A stretch of DNA of 64,000 bases from Ischnura elegans. Lineage: Eukaryota > Arthropoda > Insecta > Odonata > Coenagrionidae. Where the stretch lies: contig NC_060246.1 of assembly GCF_921293095.1 (NCBI RefSeq), positions 84,131,030 through 84,195,029 on the forward strand, given 5' to 3'. Numbering within the stretch: position 1 is the first letter of the stretch; each line of letters opens with the position of its first letter. Made by a program: the position numbers and the translations under genes. The notes below the pieces were generated by a model. It was not told the origin of the DNA, made no database searches, and saw only the letters and a program-made list of their open reading frames with translations. Shown in pieces: positions 12,601-25,918 of the stretch.

Positions 12601-15600
12601 AGCCAAGGCAATATCACAATTGCATATAATGTTAATAAATTAATTTTATCAATGGCGTAACATTAATTTCCAACGTAAGGGGTCAGTTGGAGACCGATAT
12701 ACCACAGCTAACGACCGAGAATATTGCCCTTATTCTCACCTAAACACTCGAGATCATGTGGATCTCATCGAAACTGAAGATATGGGGTGGAAAGGAAGGT
12801 AAGGGGGGGAGGTGTCTCGGAAGGTAGCGAGGCAAGGACGGAGGGTAGGAATCAAGGATAGAGGGGGAGGAGTGTTTGGGTGGGTGGTGATGGGGGAAGG
12901 AAAGAGAGGCCAACGTGGTGGGGGTAGGAGCCGGTGAAAGCGACAGTCGACGGCTATCTCTCGCAATGAGCCATGCGCCACCACGTCTTCTACCGCAGCG
13001 GGTCCTTCCTCCCGATGGAATCTTAAAAGTCCGCTGTTTACCTTCCTTTGAACCCACTCGCTAATAGACAAATCCACGACGGTTTTTTTTCTCAATCACC
13101 CATTGGTCATTTTCTCTTTCGCCATGTGGAAATGGAGCCCGTTTGGCTCGCCTACCTATAGTACACATCTGGAGGAGTCGGGACTCCGGTTGGGCTGCGC
13201 ACACTCTCCACCAAGCTCCGCTGGCTCGCTCGGACACCCAGTATTCGGGTGAAAGTTTTTGAAGGCCCAAACGTATCATTCCTCGTCTTTCTTTTTCTTT
13301 CACTCTCACACTCTTTCGAAAAACCGGTATTCCTAAAACCTGCGGCCATTCCTCCGCATCAATGAGCTGGGAAGGATTCGTCGAAGAGAACATACGAAAT
13401 ATCTTTCCTTCGCAACGGAGAATATATTTACTTAGGAGGGAAAATACGCTTTAACAACCGCAATTGGATTGAAAGGTAGCCCTCAAATGAGCAAATGCCC
13501 AATAATTGGGAAAATATATCCTACGGTGAACGAAGTTTTGAAAAAAGTTTGGGCACATTCGCAGTAAGTACAATAAATATCTCAAAACATCGACATAACA
13601 CTGCTCCAGGTTAATGAGGATCCGTGTTCCTTAATGAATAAGGATAAGATGGAGGTACCTCACATCTAGGAGCTGGATTAGAATCATATATAAGTACGCA
13701 ATAGAATATCCCATATGCTAAAGTCATTTCATCATTGGAGCAAATATGGAATAATTAGCTACATCCTTAATGAAAAAATATAAAATATCTCCAAAACAAA
13801 TGTAGTAGCTTGCCAGCATATAAATTCGAAGATTACGTGATACATCCAGCAAATAAGTAGAAGCTGAAAGCAATATAAATGGCACAAATGGTAAAAATAA
13901 AAAAAATGTTGTAATGATGAATAGAGAAAAATCAGGAAACTACAAGGCGATTATAGGAGAATAAACGTCCCTGAAAAAACATTGTTATAAAAACCAAACA
14001 TAATCGCCGCATGAGAAATTGCGAAATACAAACCTGCTGGAAGCAGAACTGAGGGCCAAGTTAATTTTACAACTTTGGCTAACGGGCTTAAGAGAGATGC
14101 CAAAATTTCAAGAGAGATGACGAGAAGAAAAAGCTGGCGTATATTGACAATCGTTGTTTTTAAACACAATTTTGATGCAAAACTCTGAAGAAAAAAGTGA
14201 AATTTAAATAGGAAGACCTACCGATGAGAAGGAAGGATTGCACGCGGAAACTCCTCAAGATAACGTGAAAAGCTTGAGGACAGACATCAGCTCACTCTCA
14301 CTGGATTCTACACCCCAGAAGTTGTGGCATAGAATATCAGCATCGATGACGCTGGATAATAATGGTTGAGGTTGATATAGATTACGTTAGAATAAACATT
14401 AAAGCATACAGACGACCTTGGGTAATTCGATAGAATCACTCGGAGCGCCAAAGGATATTTCTGAGCCTCGGCGCTAATTTCAAGAGAATAGAACGCTCCG
14501 TTGCGCAGGTGACGGTAGCATCAAGGGTGGGGAGCGTTGCCCGGGAAAAATACAATGGAGAAAACCTAAATGATGCACCAAGGTGAAAGTAGAAACCGTC
14601 CTTCGAATCGCATGCCTAGCATACTATCCTTACCATTGACCTTAACCGTGTGTTCGTGATCTTTCATGTTGGATTATTTTAACAGAATTATGCCTATACG
14701 CATATTTAGATAACAATTATAGGGCGGTCAAAGAAAAATGAGAAATAAAGGTCGTATTTTCTAGACTATAGCAATAGTGAAGGCGCTAACCTCAACAATT
14801 AATCCGGACGACGATATAATTTAAGAACCTGACCTTGCTCAACAAGATAAAGCTACAGTCTTCCAATACCGCAGCCGTAAACATCTATAAAGCCACAACG
14901 ACCACATCAATATCTGCGGATTCTATTGAACTAGTGTGTCACAAGAGATAACAAGCAAGTAAGAGGTTGCAAAAAATTCTTGCGGAGTTGACATTTCGCA
15001 CATAGATACGTTCATGAACACCACTTCGTAAGAACTGAGCGTAGAGATTCGAAGAACTAGGTACTACGCGTTAGATAAGCTGTTGAAGCAAATTGCTAAT
15101 GATATTACCACCATATGATGTTTAAGGATAGCAAATAGGCAAATAACCGAGGACACCTGGACAGGCGAATAGCGGAACAAAAACACAATATCATCTCCAA
15201 CGGCCATCTAACGAGGATAGATGTTCTCTAACTACACAGCAAATGTTTGCTATCGAGGCGGCAATCAAAAGGTCATAACCACTGCTATTGGTGAGTCGTA
15301 AACAAACCTTGCTACCATTAATCCCTCGGCATACTCTAACTCGGCCTTAAAATTTTCATAATGGTACAAAATTGTAAACTACTCATAAATTTTACTGTAA
15401 ACCTAAACATGTTTTAGCAGCTCAGAGGCAATCGTTATAAAAATTAACAACTTCCACAAAGTATCGCCTAAGATGATTTCTTATACTGACATTCAAACAC
15501 AAAAATGTGAATACCCAGACAAGATAAACCAAATTACTAGTCTCTTTAAATAAAAAAAATATGAAAAATGGGAAGTAGATTGAATAAGGGATGACTTTAT

Positions 15601-18600
15601 TTTTATCCAAGTAACCCACAGAACAATTTCTAAAATATGACCCAGATCAGACTTTAACCAACATCGATATTTTAAAATGTATACCTAAATATGATGATTT
15701 ATGAATGATTTATAGAGCAATAAATTACCTGAAACTGGGAAATAACTAGTCAAAAACGTATCCAGTTCCAACGAGAAGTTTATCTACATGCAGTGATCTA
15801 CCAAATAAAATAATATTCAACGGGGAAAAACATTCCAACAATACAGAGTCTTCTTTCATGATATCGTTTTTCATCACGGAATATGACCCGACTCCTATCA
15901 AAGAGTCCACAAAACTTGTTACCTTCCTTATCCACATAGCTAATCCAAATCCTTCCCTCTTACACTGATATTTACTTACCCTCCCCTCACTACAACCACA
16001 AATTCAACCATCATGTGAGAATGGCACATTAAAGCATCAGAAACCCAGGGATGGGATGAAACGACGGCTACTGCCTCATCTAAAATAATTTAAAAATGCG
16101 AGAAAGTACAAAAAAAACAGATTCGAAGACGAACGACGCTGCGAAAGCCTTCATTGGAATGTCAATATCTTTGAACGGAAAATACACCGATTACGGTGCG
16201 GTGGCAGACGGAGGAGCCATCTCCCTCAGACGAGAGTCGTAACTGGAATCCACAAACTTGCCACGAAGAAATGGGCCATGGGGTATAAATCAAAAAACCT
16301 CGAAGGGAGCGAAGCGAAAGTTTGGGATGATAGACTCGGGGTAGAGAAGGCAGTGAATCCTAAGGTCTTCCGAATGTTTAATCGCCCGCCTCCCTGAAGA
16401 CACTAGGGCGCTGCCCACCCTCCTCCAGAGTCCAAAAGGGGAAAGGAACCATCCTCAATTAAGAGCTCTCCTCACGCCATGGTAAGCGTGCATCTTGGCA
16501 CGGTCACTCGGATTTCTTACCAACAAGCTCACATGACTCGGAAATTTAGCGGGCGAGCTCTCATGCAGAAAGTACTGAGGCCGTGTGTGAGTAACACATT
16601 TCTTCTTCAAAGACTCGCATACGTATATATCACATTGAGGTAGTGTTTGAGGTAGCCGAAGCAGTCTGTTTTTGTCCAATATACGCATATGGAGGTCAAA
16701 AAGGAGGGATCAATAGTAGCAGTTCAACACTACGTAAAGATGTCGATTTATGATTTGATACAACGCCAAATGGACCGTAATGTATCCTTTACCCTTGCAA
16801 GTTCTTCGATTCCTGGTCCAGGATATTTTTCCTCGTGACAAACTATGTGAATGAAGAAAGTAGTTTAGCGAAGAGAGCTCTATTATGCTAATCTGCCAAA
16901 GTTAATGCAATCACTGAGGCAAATTCATATAAAAACAATACTTGTGAAATTACAAAATCTCTCAGTTTAGCATTTAAGGAATAAAAACAAAGCAATAAAA
17001 AAATAGATCCGTGTAAGCTAACTGTTAGCGAGAGCTGATCCGCATTCAGCCCTCCTCAGGTGATTAAATTGGTAAGGTGGATTTTCACTGACGCAAACCG
17101 ATAAAAAATACAAACGACGGTATCATTTATTTTCTAGCCAATTCCACGCTGAATCATAAAAGGGACTGAAGTGAAAGTAGACACGTGTAGGCATTGGAAA
17201 GAATTGATGAGTCTTAACAGAGGAACTCTTTCGAGAGAAGTACGCTCTAATATAATGATATAAATTTGCTCTAATCGAGAAAGGTGCTCAGAAAATTATA
17301 GAGTGCATGCCCATAAAATACATATGAGACAATGGCTCCCGCAACGATGAAATACAATTGTTGCCACTAACTCTAATTTTTTATTTTTCAGTAGAAGTAA
17401 CAACAGATAAGTACAGAAATATTGCACGTTTTCTAAACCATAACCTCTATTACTATGAATTACGAATCCGACAGCAATTCCAAATATAAATACTAGATCC
17501 CCGTCGAAAGGGGATGCTACAAGTGGCTGATTCCTAAACATCAAAACTGCTGCGTACGTCTTCAGACTCTCCTAGTTATTCAAGGCCTTCGAGCCGTTAA
17601 ATTTATGAATAGAAGCCTTTTGCAGTAGATAGGGAAGATAGAAAAACACATAAATGGGATAAATAATTACCTTTGGCGGATCTGAAATATATTTCCGTTT
17701 CATAAGGAACTTCTTATTACCACTTACTTCAGCACTATATACTCGTAGTAAAGTAACGCAGGAAGGTAAAGTCGGAAAATCTATTGCATGCAGTCGTGGC
17801 CACGTCTAAAGGAAATACCGAGTAGTAGTTCATGCGCATAACCATGCACAACACCTCATTTTATCACGCGCAATCCTGAAAAGCCCGCAAGGTCCGCCGA
17901 CCAACCGATACAGTTCTTGAACCCCCAGAGTAAATGTACACGAGAGTAATAATTGGCTTGTGACCTTGAGACCAAGATTGAATTGGCAACTGAAACCCGA
18001 GGTGATCAAGTAATCGGTGCTGTAGTAGATGGAAAAAGACAGAAAATCAGAGGGTAAAAATGCTTGAACAACGGTCAAAAGAAGAGGAAGGATCCTACAG
18101 ACGCTCAAGAGGCCACGAGAGAGAAATCTGCGACAGCAGGGTGTCCCTTTCAGCGAGAGCTCGAGGCCCTGAATTATTGAGAAGAAGCGGAGAGCATACA
18201 GTCGTCGCAGTGGGCCGGTCGACCATCGTCGGGCGGGGTGGGATGGGCTGAATACGAGACTAGGAAGCGCTCCCAGCGTCATTGTTATGCTCCACATGTA
18301 TTCACCCATGGGGAATGCGGCCTTAATAATTTCTCGATATCATCCCAGTGGGCGAAGGCGAGTGCCTTCGAGTGGGAGCTCCGGCTGCAAAAGTAGGATG
18401 GGGAGATATGGTCCACCCCTTTATAATTCTAATAGCCCTCCCCCCACCCCTCACCTTAATCACCTGATACGTACGCTGAATATTGAAACATAACTACCAC
18501 GCCATTGAGCTTAACGACGTTCACAATGGGAGACGAAAAAATATAAGGGGACGGTGGGGAGAGTTACTGTTACCTACATAAAACTGATATCTTGATAAAA

Positions 18601-21600
18601 TATTTCACACCAAGTTTAATATTTAACTAAAAAAAATTTTTTGATGCTTTTCCATGCAAAGTCCACATATATTATTGGAAAAAACTTCGTCATATAAAAG
18701 TAAAACTTGTATTTCTAATAGACGCGGTACAGTTTCTAACATTAAAATCCGCACCGAACCAGAGTATGAAGTCAACATCTCTAACGAACGGAGAATGCAC
18801 GCAGATTCATTAAGGCATCAAATTTAAGAGCATAAGACATGCAGGAATCGCAAAGAAATACGCCATTAGCCAGCAGAGAATTGATGCAACTACCTCCCTG
18901 TTCATTTTGCGAATGTGTTGAGTTCAATTCTGACCAAAGAGAAAAGCTCAAAAAATTAACACTTGTTTATGCTGTAGGATGGCTTAGAAATTTCCAACAC
19001 CGTGCAGCTTCTTCCGTAGTTCCTTTCCTTTTACCTCTAAATTGGACAGAGAAAATATGATGCCTTAAGAACTCAACCATTAACCGGCCTATTACAGAGA
19101 CTTCAACGAGCGACAGAAACACATAGCTGATAATACTTTGGACCGCTGATAAAACAGACGAACATATTCATCGTACCCACGTTCTAAAATTCTTACCTAA
19201 TTCTCAGTTGCAGAATCAAGCAGTGCTGTAGCCATAATCTACACCTAAATCGCTCGGTCGTCTTCGAAGCAGAATAAAGGATGAGGCGGAAAAATTCGTC
19301 GAAAAGGGTTTCAAATAATTTTTTCTATAGGAATAAAATATATCATTAACACTTGCTTGAGTTTTTCTAAATTTTAAATACTTAATAATGCCGTAATTTC
19401 ACAGTCAAATAATATAAAAATCTAACGGGGACCCATTAAGTAACACAGGTAAAAGAAATAAAGCAATGGTGGTAGCCTATATTTAAGGATGAATACAGAA
19501 TATTAAACATCATCTGGAAGTAAAGGAAAAAATATTTTGTACACATAGTGTTTATAGGAGAATCAATTTTACTCTATTGAATTTCCGAATTTAGCAACAT
19601 AAGAATGATTCCATTTAGTATCACCACTGGTTACCCAAATACTCATAAAAAAAATGTGTTAAAACATTTACACTCTACTCATGTTTTTCCCATTACTAAG
19701 CAATTTGTACCTCAACTCGTTATTTATAAATGCAGCCTTTCTCTATCGATATTCTGAACACCACTCAAGCAACCACACCTAACCAATCAGCAAAATTACC
19801 ACCAACGCATAGACCACGAGAACTTGGGCGCCTTCCGTGGTGAGCACCAACCGTATCACCTCCTCTGCACGTACTCTTCAATTTGCATGCCCCAGACGAG
19901 GTGGGAGGATAGAATGCAGAGGGCTATTGGAGAGAGTTATCTAGGATGGGCGCGTGGCGGGTCTTTCGGACGCGCGGCGCATGGGAATCGACGCAAGATG
20001 AGGTGGAGGGGCGCGGAGGGTGCTAAGAGGGGACATCCCCGCGCGCCGCCGCTGCTGGCGGGGCGACCTTCGGGAGTTGGGGAAGCCCCGTCCTGGGGAG
20101 AGGGAACGGGTGTAAACTGGCCAGACTCCAACCGTCGCTCTCCAAATTTCATCGATGCCCATCCATGGGCCAAATAATGACGAAAACCTATGCATGGGGA
20201 GTTGAATGATATCATAACCAAGCCAACGACATGTTAAAGCGAGTATTTTGAGGCAATAAAAGTACCATAAAACAATATTGTGGGCGCTTAGTGTTGAAAG
20301 ATTAAAAATTATTGAACCATTTAGACCGAAAAACATAACTGCTGAAAGCTCATACTTCATGGGAGGTTAACGGATAACCGAAGTTCCTGTGAAGATATGC
20401 ACTGCAAAGCCCCTTGAAGAGTGTTTGTTAATGCCAAATCCGGGATTTCAAAATGTTCGCTTTTAGCGCCAATAATGATCGTGGGAACGGTTTTCCTCAA
20501 GGTCGTGATTTATGGAATATTCCTGTAAAGTGAGTGTCTTAAGGTGCAGCAAATGTATCCATTAGTTGAAAGTAAGAATCAACAGTGAGCTCCAGAATCG
20601 GTCTGCTGGATACAACAAAAATTCTAGTAAGAAGACTTTTTGGTGACAGATAAGAATGACTTTCACACAACTCATAGACCTGAAATTGCAAGGTTTTAAC
20701 TCTTGACCTTCGAAAGAGACAAGGATTTTGGAAAAGTGCCACTGAAGGAATTCAGCAGAGGAACTACACGTAAGAAGATCCTTCATTTGAAGTCATTTCT
20801 TTAGAAAGGAATGAAATTGGATTATCAGCGCTGTAATAGCGAGAACTCTTTCTAGGATTTCAGCCAAGATGAGTTCAGAGGAAATTATGGGTGAGAAGTG
20901 AGTAAAATTACCTTCACCAGAAATGTGCGGGTATTACGTGACTAAACTTTTCAACCTTTCTTCCTCAACAACTTCTTCCTGAATTAATTGATCAATCATA
21001 TCGGTGTAAATAACCTTCATTGCATAGTCCTGATTCAGTTTATTCCATCACGTGCGATTTTGAGCTATTACTTTAATCAGAACTTTCTCCATCGAAAATT
21101 GCACTTCCCATGCGTTTTGTCAACGTATGATTGAGAACGAATGCTAGCCTTTTGCCCTGTCTCAGCTAAATTATGCAATTTAATCCGCGAATCCAAATAA
21201 TCAAGGAATTAAAGCTAATGACGTGAAAAGGCAATACTAATCATGCAAAAAACTCGATTTCCTAAGAAAATAATCCTATATCATTAAGAGTGATGGATTA
21301 AAAAGAGAAATAGCATTCCAAATATTGAGCAGATGATCCGGTTACGGAGCCGAAAGCTCTGATAACTAAAATATCACATCATGTGCCAAAGGTATTCACG
21401 TCTAAGAAAATCTATGCTCATTAACCAAATTTTACAGAAACTGCATATGAACGAACCATAAAATATTCTAATTTCAATTTCGTAACTATCCTAATTGAAT
21501 TTGGACATTCCCCCACGATTCTCATGAGGCCTCTAACATTCGCGAGATTCCCACTGGCCATCGTTAAAGCCACCAGGTAAAAAAGGCTGGACCGTATTGG

Positions 21601-24020
21601 GGCCTAGCATACACAGCGTAATTTGAGATTCGTGAGAGTACGAGAAAACAGTGCGTCAGTCAACGAGAGAGAGAGAGAGGGAGGAGTCACTCGTCCTTAC
21701 ATACTTAGAAGTTACGATGAAACTGTTCCCGTTTCTTATTATAAAAGAAAATAGCTTGATATGTTTGCTTTTAGACTGTTGTGAAAACACTATGTTGACT
21801 GATTTATTTATCTCTTCACAACTTATCCATAATGAGAACATATTTTTTGGTTAAAACTTGCATTAGTATAGACAACGATAAATGAAATGTAGGGTACAAG
21901 GAAGGCTGTAAACGGAGGAGGGAAGTTGAGGGAGAGAAAAATCACAGAAAAAGGCGACCTATTTTATGCAAGACTCCATTTATCTCATCATCAATCATCA
22001 AAGCTTACTGAAAACCACCCAGACAAATCAATTGATGGGATTTTTGCTCCAGGTCGTGGAGAAGGTGATGGTCCCATACGGTATCTCTGTCCCCAAGCTC
22101 ATCCTCCTGCCGCGAACCTATCACGGAATGCCATCACGTCCATTCCTCGGTATGCTCCCCACGTGATGCATAAAACAGAGCAGGATGAAGAGGGGTATTT
22201 CGCAAGCGGCGAACCAAATGGGAAACCAGCAAACGTCCAACCCGGACCATCCCATGGCAACTCCTGTTGCTTCTGGATTGAAGAGAGCTCACGAATGAGG
22301 CGGGAGGGTTTAATTAACAACGAAGATTATGAGGAAAAAATATCTGAGCACCTCACATCGTCCCACCAAGACAAAAAATGCTTCATAAAAGTCTAACAGG
22401 CAGCGAAGATATGGATACACAATTTTAACTATATACGATGTAGCCTATGAGGAAAGGAATCGGTATCGCTCATTAAATTGTCATGTTCTAGCTTCAGCTT
22501 CTTTAATTAAATACCATCTTATGGATGACAATATAAACATTCCAGCAACTGAATGCAGGATACGAATTTTTAAGATACCTAATGAAAGTTCAGCATTGAT
22601 ATGAGGGAAGGCGAACGAAAGACAGATATGAGGGGTGAGGGAGAAAAGGGCTCGTATAATAGTTATGAAGAAAAAAGCCTGCCAGAAATGCCAAAAGATA
22701 TGAAAATTTCATGAAACCGAAAGAAAAAAGTAAAGGGAATAAAGAAGCAGATAAAAAGGGGAAATAGACTATTAAATAAAACGAAACAAGTATCAGCAAA
22801 AAATGGTCAACTCCAATTGCCGCAGGAAGAAATAATTTGTAGACACTGGGCGAATCTATCGTAGGACCAGCCATTCAGAGAATATAAAACCACAAGGATA
22901 CAAGGAAGTGGTTTCATTGAAAAAAGCTGAATTGAGTGTCTTCCAACTCGGGAAAAGATAGTAGGAAATCCCAAACAAGACGTCAAGTGGCATTAAAACC
23001 ATTGAACACACTAACAATAGTTCCGATGGTAGACTTTCAGACGCGGTCACAATACTTGCCAAAACGTGAAAAAAAGTAAGTTTAAAGTAAAATTACACGT
23101 ACAACAGACCACCTCGATCAAAGGATGGAGGTGTTACTTAATGGTCAAGTTACCTATATACCTCCAGTAAGACATTGCGGAGGAGAAAACGATTCTCGCA
23201 TAATTAACTGGACAGCTCTTCCCTCGGAATGCATGAAAGTAATTTTTTTGCTCTAGAGAAAAAAATGTAAAAAATAGTACGAAAGATGACTGCTTACAAG
23301 GTGAGAAAAAACTTGACTTCTGACTTTTTGACGGCAGGTTAAAAAAATTGAAGCATAAGTACTTAGATCATTCCACTTCAATTGAACAAATGACGGACCC
23401 TATGATCAATTGCTGACAAATTTCTTACGATTAATCGGAATTGAATTTTACACTCATATACTCGAAATCCTAACCTTGAATCAAAAATTTCTTTTATAAA
23501 TCCTCTTGTCATTGCCGCAAATATGTCTTATGTATACAATACGTGATAAATGTTCATTGTAGAGACGGAAAATACCCATTTCAAATCCTTAGGGTAACAA
23601 GACGCGACGTCGTTCACCAAGAACGTCGTCACTCTGCGATCGCGCATCACAAGTCTCCGCTTTATTTCGAGAGCGTGACGTTTGTAGTGGGTGATCGAGA
23701 TGCGCGGGCCATCTCCGAGGAGCGCAAACAAAACAGCGGAGGAATCCGCTCACCAGCGCGGCCTGCATCCGCATTAGGGTGAGCATCGCGGGGATTTCCA
23801 CGAAAGCGTGAGCACGAGGAGAGGATAACGGCCGTGATTCGTGATATACTCAAAGGGGTGGACAACGGGGTGGAAAAATTATGCAGGTAGAATTCGTGAC
23901 TTGAACGCGATGTTGAATCTTTTTTTTTTTCCTCCCTGCAAAATGGGACTGGAATTAGAATATGTATCTTTCTTCAATCCTATGATTTGATGTAGATATT
24001 TTTGACCATTGAATTTTCAT
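12601..24020. other. long stretch without a recognised gene
   Basis: AT-rich DNA with several GC-rich patches: 12750-13380 (polypurine on the plus strand), 16130-16560, 18060-18430, 19820-20180 (the most CpG-rich, with CGCGCGCCGCCGC) and 23590-23880. Frames such as 17830-18309 (-), 19824-20177 (+) and 21926-22396 (+) show no known domain. Probably intergenic or deep intronic. Confidence 0.5.
21665..21680. repeat. (GA)n microsatellite
   Basis: Uninterrupted GA dinucleotides inside a wider purine-rich stretch (21660-21690). Confidence 0.75.
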
Positions 24021-24205
24021 AGGCCTCGGTGGCGGTGAAATACAGTTCTCGCCTGCCACACCGAAGGTCGCGGCTTCAAGTCCCGTCTGAGTAGGTGATC
24101 CCCATCCAGGGCATGAGTGTTTAAGGAAGAGCGTTTCATTATTGGAAGCTCCGTTGTAAAAGGCCTAATGGCCTGTTTACGCGGAGGTTAGAAATAACTA
24201 AGTGA
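24021..24205 (+). mobile_element. tRNA-derived SINE, copy 1
   Basis: GGCCTCGGTGGCGG and CTCGCCTGCCACACCGAAGG precede a box-B-like GGCTTCAAGTCCCG, as in tRNA-headed SINEs. A conserved body CCATCCAGGGCATG and a tail ending GGCCTAATGGCC...AATAAAAC follow. The related copy at 12164 shares the head and the CAGGGCATG body. Confidence 0.75.
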
Positions 24206-24479
24206 ATAAAACTAATACCTCTCCGAGGCTACGCTTCTGTTTTAGACTGTTTTCTATGCATTTTGTTACATTGAAAATATTTTATTCGGAAATACAGACA
24301 GTCGGAGCCGTAGGTAAGTTGAGTCGCAATGTATTTATTCCGTATGATAATGGCTCGAAGCTTCAATACCACTAGACGAGGAAGTCCAACGAGTAACTTG
24401 AAGAAGCGCATGAAGATTTCGTATTACATTTTTTCCTAAGTTAATGCTCATTTTTTTACCTTTTCTTAGGTTAATAAAT

Positions 24480-24770
24480 ACAAATCCTTCCGTAAATATT
24501 GGACGATGTCGACTTAAATGTCATCATCTTATCATTATCACCGGCCACCAATCCCAAGATTGGTTCGACGCAGCTCTCCATTCAATTCTCCTATCGGCTA
24601 ATCTTTTCACGCCTACGCATTTCTTCTCTATCTTCATTTATCTATTCCATACATTCTATTCGCGGACTTCCTTTTCCATTCTTGTCATATACTTTTCCCT
24701 ATTTATTAGGCCTTCTGAAACTAATTACAACATAGATACATCCGATTATTTCAAGAAATTTTCGTGAAAG
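24480..24770. repeat. possible dispersed repeat before the LINE
   Basis: Contains CCAATCCCAAGATTGGTTCG with an inner inverted repeat (CCAATC...GATTGG). It resembles dispersed arthropod repeats I have seen, but I cannot name it. A 107-codon open frame here looks non-coding. Confidence 0.3.
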
Positions 24771-24830
24771 TGTTAGCCTTCTTCAACCGTCACTTCCGAA
24801 AACTATATTTAACTTCCCATAATAGCAATA

Positions 24831-25918
24831 ATGAGGTCCCTCGTGGAGAGGAACCTAGAATATGACCAGGACGGGTATGCCTGCTTCGTGGATTCTAAAA
24901 CAGCATTTTATAGGATAAACTGGGTAAGGTTAATGGATATACGCAAGATAATAGGTGTAGATTGGAGGGACAGGCGACTGATTCGTAATCTGTATATGGC
25001 CCAGACTGCGCAAGTAAGGGTAGCGGAGGGAGAATCTGGGTGGGCAGGCAATGGCCGGGGAGTGAGACAAGGTTGTCCTTTACCGCCGCTGCTTTTTTAC
25101 GTATACGCTGAGGAGATGGTAAGAGAAGCGTGGGGCGAGTTGGAAGCGGGAGTGAAAGTGGGAGGAATGATGTTTAAATCGGTAAGGTTCGCGGATGATC
25201 AGGCGCTCATCAGCCAGTCAGCGAGGGGACTACAGGCTCTAGTGGATGCGTTAGACGAGCGGTGCGAGGAATATGGGATGAGAATTAATCACAAGAAGAC
25301 TATATCGTAAAGCATCGCGAGCGAGGAATGTGAGACTCAAGATAAAAGAAGATGGGGAGAAGCTAGAGCAGGTAGAGTAATTCAACTATTTAGGCAGCAC
25401 ATTAAAGGAAAATGGATACAGTAGTAAGAACATCAGGAAGCGCACTGCATTAGCAAAGGAGGTGTTCATGAACAGGAAGGAGCTTCTGAGAGGATCGTCA
25501 TGGAAGATTAAAAAAAAAAAGGTTAGTGAAGAGTTTGATCTGGAGTGTAACTCTCTACGGTGCGGAAACGTGGACACTAAGGAAGGAGGACGAAGAAGAA
25601 GAGGTATTTGAGATGTGGGTATGGAGAAGAATGAAGGTGAAATGGATAGAGAGGAGGAGAAACGACGGAGTGCTGGACACGGTGGGTGAGGAGAGGCAAC
25701 TTTTCGATGAGATACGGAGGAGACAGAAGGTTTGGATGGAGCGAGTACTTAGAGGAGGGGGATGTTGAAAACGTTTTTAGAGGGTAGAATATTAGGTAAA
25801 CGAGGGCGGGGAAGGAAAAGAATAGGATTTTTAGATAGATTGAAAGGGAGTAGGCCTTACAGTGAATTGAAGAAGGCAGTGCTGGAAGGAAGGGAGGCTC
25901 CCAGATTACTTCTTTAGT
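24831..25918 (+). mobile_element. non-LTR retrotransposon, 5'-truncated, reverse transcriptase partly open
   Basis: An open stretch 24831-25310 (159 aa) covers the RT palm: RGVRQGCPL with PLLFYVYAEEM, then the catalytic FADD box (FADDQALIS) and GMRINHKKT before a stop. Later frames hold SVTLYGAETWTLRKED, MWVWRRMK and RQKVWMERVLRGGG, then LEGRILGKRGRGRKR up to a stop near 25917. Frameshifts and stops make it dead. The upstream endonuclease is missing. Confidence 0.88.

Noticed and set aside
17830-18309. 159-codon minus-strand frame
   Set aside because: No motif, no family resemblance, no supporting splice-linked exons.
19824-20360. Frames of 94-139 codons around a CpG-rich core
   Set aside because: Open on both strands with Arg/Pro/Gly-biased translation; composition explains them.
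21926-22396. 156-codon plus-strand frame
   Set aside because: No known domain seen, and neighbouring sequence offers no exon partners; left unassigned.
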